From: Chloroflexota bacterium
Lineage (GTDB): Bacteria; Chloroflexota; UBA11872; UBA12225
Length of the DNA: 60,682 nucleotides
Direction: 5' to 3'
Assembly: GCA_016199265.1 (NCBI GenBank)
Contig: JACQGX010000063.1
Location: forward strand, 1-60,682
Positions 33,187 through 42,506 of this stretch are shown in pieces. A program made the translations under genes and the position numbers. Each line of letters starts with the position of its first letter. Position 1 is the stretch's first letter. The notes beneath the pieces are model-generated. The model did not search any database and was not told where the DNA came from. It saw nothing but the letters and a program-made list of their open reading frames with translations.

Positions 33187-34092
33187 CTACCCGCGCAACA
33201 GCTCCCGCTCGACCCGCGCGCGCAGTTCGCCCAGCCGCGTCTGCAGCCCCGTCAGCCGCTCGCACGCTCCCTGCAGGCGCTCGTGCTCGGCGCCGATGCG
33301 CCGCGTATACGGCGCCAGCACCTGCCGGATGCGCTGGATCGACCGCTCCAGCTCCGGTTCGAACTGGCGGAGCATGCCGTCCTTGAGCCGCATTCGCAAC
33401 CCATCGGTCCTGGCTCGGAATTGTTCGCGCGCCTGCCGGCGCCGCAGGGGAATGATGAAGAACCCGAGGCCGGCGAGCACGCCCGCCGCGAGCAGCCCCG
33501 TCACGTCGGCGAGCGTCTGCACCTCGGCGACCTGGGCCTCGTCGCGCAGCAGATCGATCTTGTTCAGCGCGATCAGCATCTTCTTGCCCCAGCCCCGGAT
33601 TTCCTCCATGAACGCCCGCTCCGACTCGGTGAAGGGGCGATCGACCGAGGTCACGAACAACACCAGGTCGCTGCGCGGGATGAACTCACGCGTCAGCTCC
33701 TCGTGGCGGCGCAACACCGCGTTCGTCCCCGGCGTGTCGACGATCGACAGCTCGCGCAGCAGAGGTGCCGAGAGCGCCCATTCCACGACGCCGCCGGGCA
33801 GGTGCCGCTCGCGCGGCTCCTCGCCGTAGCGCAGGATCGTCACCTGCACCGTCGTCGGCGTCACCCCCTCCTCGACGTATGGCCCGGCGAGTAGCGCGTT
33901 CAGGAGCGCCGACTTCCCGGCGTTGAACTCGCCGACCACTACCACCAGAACCAGGTCCTCCAGGTCGGCTGCCGCTTGGCGTACCGGTGCCAGGTCGCGC
34001 TCGCCGGCGCCCAATGCCGCCAGCGTCTCACGCAATTCGGCCAGCAGGTCGCGTTCCGCGGCCAGCAGCGCCGCCTCGCGTGGCCCAAGCAC
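33187..34092 (-). CDS. Dynamin-like GTPase with large internal deletion
   Basis: 301 residues, GTG start. G1 VVVGEFNAGKSALLNALL (about 50-67), G2 TPTTVQV, G3 VDTPGTNAV, G4 LIALNKIDLL. Bacterial relatives are about 550-600 residues. Here the sequence jumps from NKIDLLRDEAQVAEV directly to ADVTGLLAAGVLAGLGFFII, the membrane-inserting paddle and the C-terminal helices (PYTRRIGAEHERL). About 270 residues of the helical bundle are missing in frame. It may retain GTP and membrane binding but not normal assembly. Confidence 0.85.
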   Translation of the reverse strand: MLGPREAALLAAERDLLAELRETLAALGAGERDLAPVRQAAADLEDLVLVVVVGEFNAGKSALLNALLAGPYVEEGVTPTTVQVTILRYGEEPRERHLPGGVVEWALSAPLLRELSIVDTPGTNAVLRRHEELTREFIPRSDLVLFVTSVDRPFTESERAFMEEIRGWGKKMLIALNKIDLLRDEAQVAEVQTLADVTGLLAAGVLAGLGFFIIPLRRRQAREQFRARTDGLRMRLKDGMLRQFEPELERSIQRIRQVLAPYTRRIGAEHERLQGACERLTGLQTRLGELRARVERELLRG

Positions 34093-34269
34093 CCGCAGGA
34101 TCTGAGACTCGCGTGGCCCGTGCGGCCCCTGCGGCGTATCTGATGATGAAACCGACGACGTTACGTGCGCTCGCTACGCTAACTGTAGCGGCAATGCCGT
34201 GCCGGGTGCCGCACTGTCACAATACGGCCCGGCGGCGGTGTTACTACTACAGAGCATGAGGAGGCAAGA
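34093..34269. promoter_or_regulatory. Divergent intergenic region with inverted repeats
   Basis: Between the GTPase and the sigma gene. Contains GCTACGCTAACTGTAGCGGC (imperfect inverted repeat) and GCACTGTCACAATACGG. GGAGG lies 5 nt before the sigma-factor GTG. A possible autoregulatory promoter, not proven. Confidence 0.35.
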
Positions 34270-34923
34270 GTGCAACGAGCCCTGACCGGCACGCACGTGA
34301 TGCCGGCGACCCGTCCGGCCGTGGCCACGGTTGATGCGGCGATCCGTGACGCGAGCCCGACGATCGAAGAACGCGACCTCTTGGACCGGTTGCGTGACGG
34401 GGATGAGCTTGCCTTCGCCCGGCTCTTCGAGCAGCACTGGGATGGCGTCTACCGCCTGCTTGCCAAGTTGCTCGGCGACGCCGACGCGGCCGCCGACCTG
34501 GCGCAAGACGTCTTCGTTCAGCTCTTCCGGCTACCGCCCGAAACCGGCTCGGCCCCGCTCCGGGCGTGGCTCTTCTGCGTCGCGCTCAACCGCGGCTACA
34601 ACGCGTTGCGGTCGGAGCGCCGCCGGCGCAACCGTGAGGACGCGGTAGCCCGCGATCCCTCGCGTGGGTCCAATCGCGGTGCCATCGCCGACGCCGCGCT
34701 GCTCGAAGAAGCCAACCGCGCCGACGAGCGCGATGCCGTCCGTCGCGTGTTGATCGCCCTCCCCGAGCGCCAGCGCGATTGCCTGATCCTGCGCTCCGAG
34801 GGCCTGAGCTACGCCGAGATCGCGGCCGCCATCGGCGTCGCGCCCGGTTCGGTCGGCACGCTGCTCGCCCGTGCCGAGCGTGCCTTCAAACAACGTTATC
34901 TCGCCCAGCGCGGCGGCTTGTAG
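34270..34923 (+). CDS. RNA polymerase sigma-70 family, ECF type
   Basis: 217 residues. Region 2: DELAFARLFEQHWDGVYRLL, AAADLAQDVFVQLFR; region 4: VRRVLIALPERQRDCLILRS, EGLSYAEIAAAIGVAPGSVG. Start GTG 34270 has GGAGG. The downstream gene is its likely anti-sigma factor, with the ABC exporter as the possible regulon. The stop TAG is the first codon of a heptamer array. Confidence 0.93.
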   Translation: MQRALTGTHVMPATRPAVATVDAAIRDASPTIEERDLLDRLRDGDELAFARLFEQHWDGVYRLLAKLLGDADAAADLAQDVFVQLFRLPPETGSAPLRAWLFCVALNRGYNALRSERRRRNREDAVARDPSRGSNRGAIADAALLEEANRADERDAVRRVLIALPERQRDCLILRSEGLSYAEIAAAIGVAPGSVGTLLARAERAFKQRYLAQRGGL

Positions 34924-34949
34924 GCAGTAGGCAGTAGGCAGTAGGCAGT
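34921..34949. repeat. Heptamer array (TAGGCAG), four units
   Basis: TAGGCAG x4 begins with the stop codon of the sigma factor. It separates sigma and anti-sigma without an inverted arm. Confidence 0.85.
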
Positions 34950-34978
34950 TTTCAGTCGTCTTAATCTGGGAGATCACC

Positions 34979-36295
34979 ATGAGCCTCGAAAGTATCCGGC
35001 GCTATTGTGCGGCCGGCTTTGACGAAGCGCTGTTGAAGGCGCATCTCGACGGCGAGATCGCCGAGTCGTGGCGCATCGAGGTCGCCGGACACGTCCAGGG
35101 GTGCCGCGCGTGTACCGAGCGCCTGATGCACCTGCGCATGGACGGTGCCCTGGTCCACGGCCGCCTGCATCTACTCGACGCCGACGCCGGCCGGGCGCTG
35201 GCCATGCCCGATGCGCGGCCGCCGGCCGGCGCCGTCCTGGCCCGCGCGCGACGCGATTCGACCCACGACGATTCGTGGCGTGGGAGCCTCGCCGCGGCCG
35301 TGGCCGGTTGGCGCGCCGCGCTGCGGCCGGCGATGTCTGCGCATCCCGGGTCGCTGCTCTGGGGCGCGGCGGGCGCGGCCGCGCTGCTCGTCGCGGCGGC
35401 GGTCTCCCAGCCGGCCGTCCAGTCGTTCGCGCAGAGCGCGCTCCAGTCGTTCCGCGTGCAGAAGGTCGAGCCGGTCAAGATCGATCTGGCCGCGATACGG
35501 GGCATGCCACTGCCGGACTTCGACGAGGTACTGACGCTCGGGACGTACACCGGGCCGAAGCAGCCGGCCATCCGCGTCTTGTCGCCGGCCGAGGCGGCGA
35601 AGGCTACCGGACTCGCGCTGCGCGGCCCGACGAAGCTGCCGGCGCACGTCGAGGGCGGGCCGCGCGTCTGGGTCTCCGACCCCGTGACGTTCTCGTTCAC
35701 CTACGACGGCCAGAAGCTGGCGACGGCGGCGCGTGAGTACGGCGTGCAGGACCCCGCGCTCCTGGCCCAGCTACAAGCGCTGCACGGTCGCACCGTGCGG
35801 GGCGCGGTACCGGCGGCGGCGCTCGTCCTCTACGGCGACCCGTTTCCGGCCGGTAGTGGCCCGAGCGGCGCCAAAGGCGGGCGTATTCCCGCACCCCGAC
35901 TCGACGGCCAGAAACCGTCCGAACTACGCGGCAGCGCACCGGCGGCGGGGCCGTTCCTTGCCTTCATTCAACTCAAGAGCCCGTCGCTCGACGTGCCACA
36001 AGACGTCGACGTCGACCGTCTGCGCGAGCAGGTGCTGCGCTCGGGCGCCGTGCCACCGGCGATCGCCGGTCAGTTGCTGGCATTCGCCAACTGGAAGGAG
36101 ACGCTGCCTCTCCCGATTACGCGCGGCACGGCAACGCAGGTCCAGGTCGACGGCGTGACGGCGACGCTGGTCACGGGGGAGGGCCCGCATCCGGTCCTTA
36201 TCTGGCAGAAGGACGGCGCGCTCTACGCGATGTCGACCTCCGGCACCGAGCAGGACCTCCTCGCCGCCGCGCGCTCCCTCGCGCCGGTAAAGTAA
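34979..36295 (+). CDS. Anti-sigma factor with zinc finger and membrane span
   Basis: 438 residues. The N-terminal HC2 zinc domain has LKAHLDGEIAE, HVQGCRAC (H-x3-C-x2-C). A hydrophobic span (about 120-143, SLLWGAAGAAALLVAAAV) places the long C-terminal part outside the cell. The extracellular part includes FSFTYDGQKLATAAREYGVQ and ALVLYGDP, and ends with a beta-sheet domain (TLVTGEGPHPVLIWQKDG) of unknown sensing role. Holds the sigma factor at the membrane until a signal arrives (inference from order). Confidence 0.85.
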   Translation: MSLESIRRYCAAGFDEALLKAHLDGEIAESWRIEVAGHVQGCRACTERLMHLRMDGALVHGRLHLLDADAGRALAMPDARPPAGAVLARARRDSTHDDSWRGSLAAAVAGWRAALRPAMSAHPGSLLWGAAGAAALLVAAAVSQPAVQSFAQSALQSFRVQKVEPVKIDLAAIRGMPLPDFDEVLTLGTYTGPKQPAIRVLSPAEAAKATGLALRGPTKLPAHVEGGPRVWVSDPVTFSFTYDGQKLATAAREYGVQDPALLAQLQALHGRTVRGAVPAAALVLYGDPFPAGSGPSGAKGGRIPAPRLDGQKPSELRGSAPAAGPFLAFIQLKSPSLDVPQDVDVDRLREQVLRSGAVPPAIAGQLLAFANWKETLPLPITRGTATQVQVDGVTATLVTGEGPHPVLIWQKDGALYAMSTSGTEQDLLAAARSLAPVK

Positions 36296-36298
36296 CGT

Positions 36299-37336
36299 AT
36301 GGTCGCAGCGATACGCGTTGAAACGCCGGCACGGCCGGAGGCGGCACGTGCCGCCGGCACGGCCGGCGGCACGACGCCCCTTGCCGTCGAGACCGCCGGC
36401 CTACGCAAGGAATACGGGCGCAAGGTCGCGGTGGCGAACCTCTCTCTCGCCGTGCCCCCGGGCGAAGTCTTCGGCTTCCTCGGGCCCAACGGCGCCGGGA
36501 AATCCACCACCGTCAAAATGCTCGTCGGCCTCGTCCGTCCCACCGCCGGCACCGGGTGGCTGCTCGGCCACCCGCTGGGCGACACCCGCGCCCGCCGGCG
36601 GTTGGGGTTTCTTCCCGAGCTGTTCCGCTTTCACGAGTGGCAGCGCGCCGAGGAGTTCCTCGATTTTCACGCCTCGCTCTACGGCGTGCCGCGGGCCGAG
36701 CGCGAGCGGCGTATCGCCGAGGTGCTCGCGCTCGCCGGCCTCGACGCCCGGGCGCACGACGTGCTTCGTACTTTTTCCAAGGGCATGCTGCAGCGTATCG
36801 GCATCGCCCAGGCGCTGATCGGCGATCCCCGGCTCGTCATTCTCGACGAGCCGACCTCCGCGCTCGACCCGCTCGGCCGGCGCGACGTGCGGGACGTCAT
36901 CCGGCGCCTGCGCGAGCGTGGCATCACCGTCTTTCTCAACTCGCACCTGCTCTCCGAGGTCGAGATGGTCTGCGACCGAGTGGCCATTATCGACCGCGGC
37001 CGGGTCGTGCGCCAGGGGCGGCTCGCCGAGCTCGTCGCCGGCGCCTACGAGGCCGAAGTTCACCTCGAACACCCATCGCCCGCTTTGCTCCACGCGCTCG
37101 AAACCCGCTGGCCCGCCGTCCACCGGCCGGACACCGCCGCTACCGCCGACACGGTGGAGGGCGGCGCAACCGGTGACAACACGCTCGTCGTGCGCTTGGC
37201 GATCCAAGACGAGCGCGAGCTGCCGTCGATCGCCGAGGCCATCGTGCGCGGTGGCGGCCGCCTCCGGGCGCTCGTGCCCCGCCGCATGAGCCTGGAGGAC
37301 CTGTTCGTCCAGTCGGTTGAGACACGAAACGCATGA
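36299..37336 (+). CDS. ABC transporter ATP-binding protein (ABC-2 type)
   Basis: 345 residues. Walker [16 protein letters not shown] (about 62-76), Q-loop [14 protein letters not shown], signature [19 protein letters not shown], Walker [15 protein letters not shown]-loop [11 protein letters not shown]. The C-terminal regulatory segment is normal. Four bases separate it from the anti-sigma gene, and it overlaps the permease by 4 bp (ATGA). Confidence 0.95.
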   Translation: MVAAIRVETPARPEAARAAGTAGGTTPLAVETAGLRKEYGRKVAVANLSLAVPPGEVFGFLGPNGAGKSTTVKMLVGLVRPTAGTGWLLGHPLGDTRARRRLGFLPELFRFHEWQRAEEFLDFHASLYGVPRAERERRIAEVLALAGLDARAHDVLRTFSKGMLQRIGIAQALIGDPRLVILDEPTSALDPLGRRDVRDVIRRLRERGITVFLNSHLLSEVEMVCDRVAIIDRGRVVRQGRLAELVAGAYEAEVHLEHPSPALLHALETRWPAVHRPDTAATADTVEGGATGDNTLVVRLAIQDERELPSIAEAIVRGGGRLRALVPRRMSLEDLFVQSVETRNA

Positions 37337-38211
37337 ACACGCTGCGCATCGCCAACCTCACCTTCCGCGAGGCCGTGCGGCGCAAGGCGCTCTACGGCGC
37401 CATCGCGCTCACGCTCGCCATTCTGGCCGTATACGCCTGGGGTACCGGCTGGGCGGTCAATGAGATTTACACCCAGACGCCGCGCGGCGCCATCGTGCGC
37501 CTTGCATTGCAATCGGGTGTCGACGTGCGCCTGCTCGCGGTCGGCGAGCTGTTGCTGGCCGGGCTCTTCGCCGTCTCGAACATCGCCGGGCTGCTCGCCA
37601 TTTTCCTGGCTGCGGGTACGATTGCCCAGGAGATCGAGCAGGGCACGCTCCACAGTATCCTCTGCAAGCCCATTGCCCGCTGGCAGGTTGTGCTGGGCAA
37701 ATGGCTCGGCGGCTCCGCCATGCTCAGTGTCTACGTCGCCGTGACCGCGAGCGCGACGGTGGCGATCATCTACTGGCACGCCGGCTACGTGCCGTCCAAT
37801 CTCCCCCTCGGCATCGCCCTGCTCACACTCAAGGCGATGCTGCTCTTCTCGGTCACGATGATCGGCAGCGCCTTTGCGCCGGCGATTGCCACCGGGATCG
37901 CGATGTTCATCGTCTACGTCGCCGCCAACGTCGCCGGCATGGTCGAGCAAATCGGCGTCGCCGCCGAAATCGAGGCGATGGTGCGCACCGGCATCGTCGC
38001 CAGCCTCATCCTGCCCAGCGACGCGCTCTGGAAGATGAGTGCGTCGGCCGTCCAGCCGCCCAATCCGCTGCCTGCGCTCGGCATCAAGCTCTCCGTCGGC
38101 CCCTTCGGCGTCGTCGAGCCACCCAGCGTCTGGATGGGCGTTTACGCCGCGCTCTACACCGCGGCCGCCCTCGGCCTCACCACGCTCATTTTCTCCCGCC
38201 GCGACGTTTGA
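37333..38211 (+). CDS. ABC-2 type transporter permease
   Basis: 292 residues, six membrane segments; FREAVRRKALYGAIALTLAIL, LLAGLFAVSNIAGLLAIFLA and IEQGTLHSILCKPIARWQVVLGKW are typical of NosY/CcmB-like ABC-2 permeases. Probably a homodimer with the ATPase; substrate unknown. The stop TGA lies inside a heptamer array. Confidence 0.92.
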   Translation: MNTLRIANLTFREAVRRKALYGAIALTLAILAVYAWGTGWAVNEIYTQTPRGAIVRLALQSGVDVRLLAVGELLLAGLFAVSNIAGLLAIFLAAGTIAQEIEQGTLHSILCKPIARWQVVLGKWLGGSAMLSVYVAVTASATVAIIYWHAGYVPSNLPLGIALLTLKAMLLFSVTMIGSAFAPAIATGIAMFIVYVAANVAGMVEQIGVAAEIEAMVRTGIVASLILPSDALWKMSASAVQPPNPLPALGIKLSVGPFGVVEPPSVWMGVYAALYTAAALGLTTLIFSRRDV

Positions 38212-38404
38212 ACGAACGAAGAACGAAGGGCGAACAGGGCGTACGTCGAGGGGTGCAGGCAGAACTTCCGGGAAACGTACCGCTCGCCCTGAGCTTGTCG
38301 AAGGGCGCCCTTCGACAAGCTCAGGGCGAGCGGAGGGGCTCCGGAACAATTGCCTGCACCCTACGTCGACTACCGATTTCGTCGCTCGTCGCTCGTCGTT
38401 CGTC
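38209..38404. repeat. Heptamer array arms (AACGAAC / CGTCGCT) around a MITE
   Basis: Left arm 38209-38240 has five period-7 units including the permease stop; right arm CGTCGCT CGTCGCT CGTCGTT CGTC (38379-38404) ends at the PilZ stop. The two arms are complementary. The element at 38251-38361 lies between them, so it may have jumped into an older hairpin. Confidence 0.8.
38251..38361. mobile_element. MITE-like element A1
   Basis: 111 bp. Terminal inverted repeats: GGGTGCAGGCAGAACTTCCGG on the left and CCGGAACAATTGCCTGCACC C on the right (about 17 of 21 match). Flanked by the direct repeat TACGTCGA (38242-38249 and 38362-38369), a likely target-site duplication. The core holds a perfect palindrome built of the CCTTCGACAAGCTCAGGG repeat (38281-38332). 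No transposase frame. Same termini as A2. Confidence 0.85.
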
Positions 38405-39313
38405 TCACCGCCCCCACAGCCTTCTCCACCACCTCTTCCGCCCCGCAGCCGTGCTTGGCACCGCTGCCTCCGGCCGCACCAGCGGCGCGTCGCTCAAGCG
38501 GCGCAACTGCACTTGCCGGTGGTAGAGTGCCCGCTGCAGACGCCTCAGCTCGCCGGCGCTCAAGGGCTCGAACATGACGCCCCGGCGGATCGCCAGCCGC
38601 TGCTCGCGGCGCGGCTGGGTGCGTGCCTCGGCCGGCCCCGGCGGCGGCACGATTCTGCCGAAGACGACCATGTTCCCGAACCGGCCGGGCAGCTCGAACT
38701 CCAGCCGTACCCTCGCGCCCGTCTCCAGCGGCTCGCCCACGAGCAGTCCCACGCCGCCGACCGAGATGTCCACGATCTCGCCCGAGGTCGCGCGCCACTC
38801 GCCGAACCCGTCCGGCGCGGCCTGTACCTCGAAGCGCTCGGGCCCGATCAACACCGGAACGCGCACGAACCGCCGCAACTGCCGCAGCCGCGTCTCCCTC
38901 ACGTCGACCACAATGTAGGGCGCGGCGTCCGTCACGATCCGGCTGATGACGCCCTTGAGCAGATACGTCCCGCTCGTGTCGGTGAAGTCGAGCTGCACCT
39001 TCTGGAACGGCATCATGCTCCGGATCAGGCGTTCGGGAAAGAGACTGACCTGACCGGCCGGCGCGTCGATGGCGAGCACCTCGGCCGCATCGAGCGGCGG
39101 CGGCGCTCCCACCAGTAGTCGATCGCCCGTCAGCGTGCAATTGATGACCTGCCCGTTATCCAGCAGCTCGAGCGCCGCCGCCGCTTCGATCACCTCGCCG
39201 GGGCCATCGACCGGCGCTTCGCGCAGCATCCGCGCGTGCGCGGCCTGCGACGCGTGGCTCACATCTGGAATGCCGGCCGCGCTGGAGACGCCGCGAACCG
39301 AAATCGCCACCAT
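38405..39313 (-). CDS. PilZ-domain c-di-GMP-binding protein
   Basis: 302 residues. YcgR-like N-terminal beta domain (about 40-120), then the PilZ motif LRRFVRVPV (R-R-x3-R) and DISVGGVGLLV (D-x-S-x2-G). Flagellar or polysaccharide regulation by c-di-GMP. An HD-GYP phosphodiesterase gene is next on the same strand. Confidence 0.88.
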   Translation of the reverse strand: MVAISVRGVSSAAGIPDVSHASQAAHARMLREAPVDGPGEVIEAAAALELLDNGQVINCTLTGDRLLVGAPPPLDAAEVLAIDAPAGQVSLFPERLIRSMMPFQKVQLDFTDTSGTYLLKGVISRIVTDAAPYIVVDVRETRLRQLRRFVRVPVLIGPERFEVQAAPDGFGEWRATSGEIVDISVGGVGLLVGEPLETGARVRLEFELPGRFGNMVVFGRIVPPPGPAEARTQPRREQRLAIRRGVMFEPLSAGELRRLQRALYHRQVQLRRLSDAPLVRPEAAVPSTAAGRKRWWRRLWGR

Positions 39314-39399
39314 CGTTTCTGCTTCCTTTGTGACCGTCGCAACCGCTCGCCCCTAAGCGACCGACACCCGTACGTCGCGCACGAGCGCCGGCTCGAAGC

Positions 39400-39428
39400 T
39401 CACGTTTCACGTTTCACGCTTCACGCTC
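39400..39428. repeat. Heptamer array (TCACGTT/TCACGCT)
   Basis: Four period-7 units between the PilZ and HD-GYP genes; same family as 1108 and 55265. Confidence 0.8.
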
Positions 39429-39453
39429 GCGACTGCCGGCTGCGACTGCCGGA

Positions 39454-40803
39454 TTACGCCGCTGCGGAGGTTGCGGCGCCGGCGATTCGGTCCTTGACCG
39501 GCGTTGCCGGTGTTGGCGCCGGCCCCCCACAGATCGCGCGCTCAAGAGCAGTAACGACATCGGGGTGCCATTGGGTACCCCCGTAGCGCCGCAGTTCGGC
39601 AAAAGCCTCGTCGAGCGACAGCGCCGGCCGGTACGGGCGGTCAGATGTCATCGCGTCGAACGCGTCGGCCGCGGCGATCACCTGCGCCCCCAGATGCAGG
39701 TGCCCGCCGTCCACGCCGTGCGGATAGCCGGTGCCGTCGAATCGCTCGTGATGGTGCAGCACCAGCTCGCGGCCGCGCCCGTACTCCGGGAAGCGCGCCA
39801 AGATCTCCCAGCCAATACGCGGGTGCTCACGGACCATCGCCTGCTCGTCCGGGGTCAGCCGTCCCGGCTTGAGCAGCACGGTGTCTGGGATACCCACGTT
39901 GCCCAGATCGTGGACGCGTGCCGCCAGCCGGATCAGCTCGACGTCCTCGGGCGCCATGCCGAAGCAGCGCGCCGTCCGCACCGCATAATCGGCCACCCGC
40001 CGCGAGTGCTCGTAGGTGTAATGGTCGCGCCGGTCGACCACGTCGGCCATCGCTTCCACCGCCGCGATCGTCTGCTCGACGAGCTGCACCGTCCGTTTGA
40101 GCGAGAGGTAGATGATCGCCACCGGCAGCACCATCACCAAGGGGAACCACGCGTCGTGCACCGCCGTGCGTGCCGTCACCAGCCCAATGAACAGCAGACC
40201 GGCGAACTGGAGCCCGTCCTTCCGCCGCCCATTCAGCCAGACGCGCAGCGGGCTGTCGCGCATTTGGAGGCCGACGATCGCCGCGACGGCGAAGCTGTTC
40301 GCCAGGTACATCACCACCGCCGCTGCCGGGATCGCCCATAGACTCTCGATCCGGTCGATCTGCGCCGGCGCCGCCTGCGGTGCGAAGGCGAAGTACACGA
40401 GCGCGGCCAGGCCGGTTGCGCTCATCGCCTGTGCGGTGTTGAACGCCACGCTGCGCAGACCGCGCACGCGCTTGGCGGTGGTGTTGTACCGGCGCGCCGC
40501 GAGCGTCACGCCGCCGGCGAGTTGGCTCGCGCCCACCAGCAGCAGGGCCGCCGGCGCGCCGAAGAGCAGCAGCGCCGCGAAATAGGGCGCGATCGCCACG
40601 TTGACGTGCTGTCGTGCGGCGAGCGTCAGCGGGAAGTGCTGCGCCGCCACCGCCAGTGCGAAGAAGAGCGCCATCAGCCGCAGACTCGCGGGGTCGCTTC
40701 CGGGCCACACGCCGCGCCACACTTGATGCCAGTAGCCATAGAGGCCGGCGGCGAGGAGCACCATCAGGTAGAGGAAGGCCCGTGCCGTAGGGGGCAGGCT
40801 CAT
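39454..40803 (-). CDS. Membrane HD-GYP domain protein (c-di-GMP phosphodiesterase type)
   Basis: 449 residues. About seven hydrophobic N-terminal segments (to about 235), then HD-GYP: EHSRRVADYAV, AARVHDLGNVGIPD, LVLHHHERFDGTGYP, AADAFDAMTSDRPYRPAL. The catalytic HD and GYP motifs are intact. It likely hydrolyses c-di-GMP at the membrane and works with the PilZ protein. Confidence 0.92.
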   Translation of the reverse strand: MSLPPTARAFLYLMVLLAAGLYGYWHQVWRGVWPGSDPASLRLMALFFALAVAAQHFPLTLAARQHVNVAIAPYFAALLLFGAPAALLLVGASQLAGGVTLAARRYNTTAKRVRGLRSVAFNTAQAMSATGLAALVYFAFAPQAAPAQIDRIESLWAIPAAAVVMYLANSFAVAAIVGLQMRDSPLRVWLNGRRKDGLQFAGLLFIGLVTARTAVHDAWFPLVMVLPVAIIYLSLKRTVQLVEQTIAAVEAMADVVDRRDHYTYEHSRRVADYAVRTARCFGMAPEDVELIRLAARVHDLGNVGIPDTVLLKPGRLTPDEQAMVREHPRIGWEILARFPEYGRGRELVLHHHERFDGTGYPHGVDGGHLHLGAQVIAAADAFDAMTSDRPYRPALSLDEAFAELRRYGGTQWHPDVVTALERAICGGPAPTPATPVKDRIAGAATSAAA

Positions 40804-40887
40804 CGGTTCATCACTCGGCGCCTTCGCGGTCCACTCGGGAGGCGGCGCCGCTCGAGCGTCGACCGTGCGCGGCGCGCCCGCCGCGCG

Positions 40888-41076
40888 CTACGCCGCCGGC
40901 TCGTCGTCCCACCATTCGACGATGGCGCACACGGCCCGCGGTGGCAGTTGGCCGGTGCGGTCGTAGCCGGCGTCGTGGGGGAACCGCCATTCGACGAGCG
41001 GGCGCGCGGCGCGCGGCGCCGCGACCGATGAGCCCGACCAGCTTGGAGGGCGTGCGTTGTGCTGCACGGTTGACAT
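40888..41076 (-). CDS. Hypothetical small protein
   Basis: 62 residues (MSTVQHNARPPSWSG...WWDDEPAA). It has no similarity I can name; a weak upstream ribosome site makes it a doubtful gene. Confidence 0.3.
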   Translation of the reverse strand: MSTVQHNARPPSWSGSSVAAPRAARPLVEWRFPHDAGYDRTGQLPPRAVCAIVEWWDDEPAA

Positions 41077-41462
41077 CCGGGTTCGTACCGTCCTTACTAC
41101 GCTGCGTTCACTGCCCGCGCAGTTGTCAACAGAGTAAAGATCGCCCCCGATGTGCCCGGGTGCCGATCGGGACTATAGGCATACGCCCGATGGCCTACGC
41201 TGAATGGCGTCAGCCCGAGGGTCCCCGCGGGTTCCACCGTGGCTTTCCTTTTGCATCTGCCACCGGCACAAGACTACTTGAGTAGAGAGACGAGGCTTCT
41301 CGCCGGCTCACCATTCGCCCCGAGCCGGCGGCCCGTTCGGCCTGAGCCCGTCGAAGGGCACGTCGGGCCTGTCATGGATTTCTGCTCGCACCGCTTTCCC
41401 CTGCCGGCACGGCTCAGGAGGTATCATCGGCGTCACACGACAACACCGGTGGATTGACAATC
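41077..41462. other. Intergenic region with repeats
   Basis: No gene. Contains the CGGGTTCCACCGTGGCTTTCC repeat (about 41228-41250), one inverted CCTGAGCCCGTCGAAGGG unit (about 41342) and, near 41408, AGGAGGTATCATCGG. Confidence 0.6.
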
Positions 41463-42506
41463 ATGGCAACCGTCGCCCTCCTCCAGCGCGCCAGCGCCCG
41501 TCACCGCAGCTATTACCTGGAAGCGATCCGCGACCTCGACACGATCACCGCCGCGGCGATCGTCGATCCCGACGGCGCAACGTTTGACGAGGCACGCCGG
41601 ATCGTGCAGAACAAGCCGGTTCGGACCTACCCCTCGTTCGATGCGCTGCGCGAGCACGAGCAGCCGGCGATGGCGATTGCCACGTTCACCGGTGCCGAGG
41701 CCCCGGCGATGATCCGGCCGGTGCTCGACGCCGGCGTTCCCGTGCTGGCGGAGAAGCCGGCCTGCGTCGACGCCGAGTCGTTCGCCCGGTTGGTCGACCT
41801 CTCCGAGCAGCGCCGCACGCCACTGATGCTCGCCCTCTGTAATCGCCTCGGCCCCTGGGCCGCCGACGTTCGTCGCATCGTCCGGGACGGCGGGATTGGG
41901 CGCCTCTACGCGGCCCGCGCGCTGGCGCTGGCCGACCAGACGCGGATCTGGCACGAGCGGACGCGCGACTGGTCGTTTCGCCGAGCCGAGGCCGGCGGCG
42001 GCCACCTGATCTGGCTCGGCATCCACTGGCTCGACCTGTTGCTCTTCCTCACCGGCGAGCGCATCGTCGAGGTCCAGGCGATGGCCGGAAACGCCGGCGG
42101 TGGCCCAATCGACGTCGAAGACGTCGCCGTCGTCAACTTCCGTTTCGCCGGTGGCGCCTACGGCTCGCTCACCTCCGGCTACGTCCTCGACTCGAATAAG
42201 CAGCTTGACTTGAGTCTGTGGGGCGCTCATGGCTGGCTGCGGTTCGACCACACCGCCCGCACGCTCGATTGGCACAGCCCTGCCGCCGAGATGAATCAAT
42301 CGCCCAACCGGCAGTTCCGCTACGACTCGGCCGGCGGCGGCTACACGCCGTTCGTCCGCGAATGCTTGCGCGCCAGCCTCCGCGAGGCGCCGCCGCCCAT
42401 CACCGCGGCCGAGGGCCTGCACGTCCTACGCGCCATTTTCGGCGCCTACGAATCCGCCCGCACCGGCCGCACGGTCACGCTCCACGATCGGGCCGAACAC
42501 AGCTAA
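41463..42506 (+). CDS. Gfo/Idh/MocA-family oxidoreductase
   Basis: 347 residues. The Rossmann N-terminus is unusual (ATVALLQRASARHRSYYLEA, without GxGxxG), but PVLAEKPACVDAESFARLVD holds the EKP motif and GGGHLIWLGIHWLDLLLFLTG the C-terminal signature. ATG 41463 preferred to TTG 41454. Substrate unknown. Confidence 0.85.
   Translation: MATVALLQRASARHRSYYLEAIRDLDTITAAAIVDPDGATFDEARRIVQNKPVRTYPSFDALREHEQPAMAIATFTGAEAPAMIRPVLDAGVPVLAEKPACVDAESFARLVDLSEQRRTPLMLALCNRLGPWAADVRRIVRDGGIGRLYAARALALADQTRIWHERTRDWSFRRAEAGGGHLIWLGIHWLDLLLFLTGERIVEVQAMAGNAGGGPIDVEDVAVVNFRFAGGAYGSLTSGYVLDSNKQLDLSLWGAHGWLRFDHTARTLDWHSPAAEMNQSPNRQFRYDSAGGGYTPFVRECLRASLREAPPPITAAEGLHVLRAIFGAYESARTGRTVTLHDRAEHS

Noticed and set aside
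31756-33894. Long plus-strand frame across pgi and the GTPase
   Set aside because: Antisense shadow, Arg/His/Gln-rich, no domains.
34921-34949. Tandem repeats as a CRISPR array
   Set aside because: Repeats are 7 bp with no spacers, and no cas genes are present.
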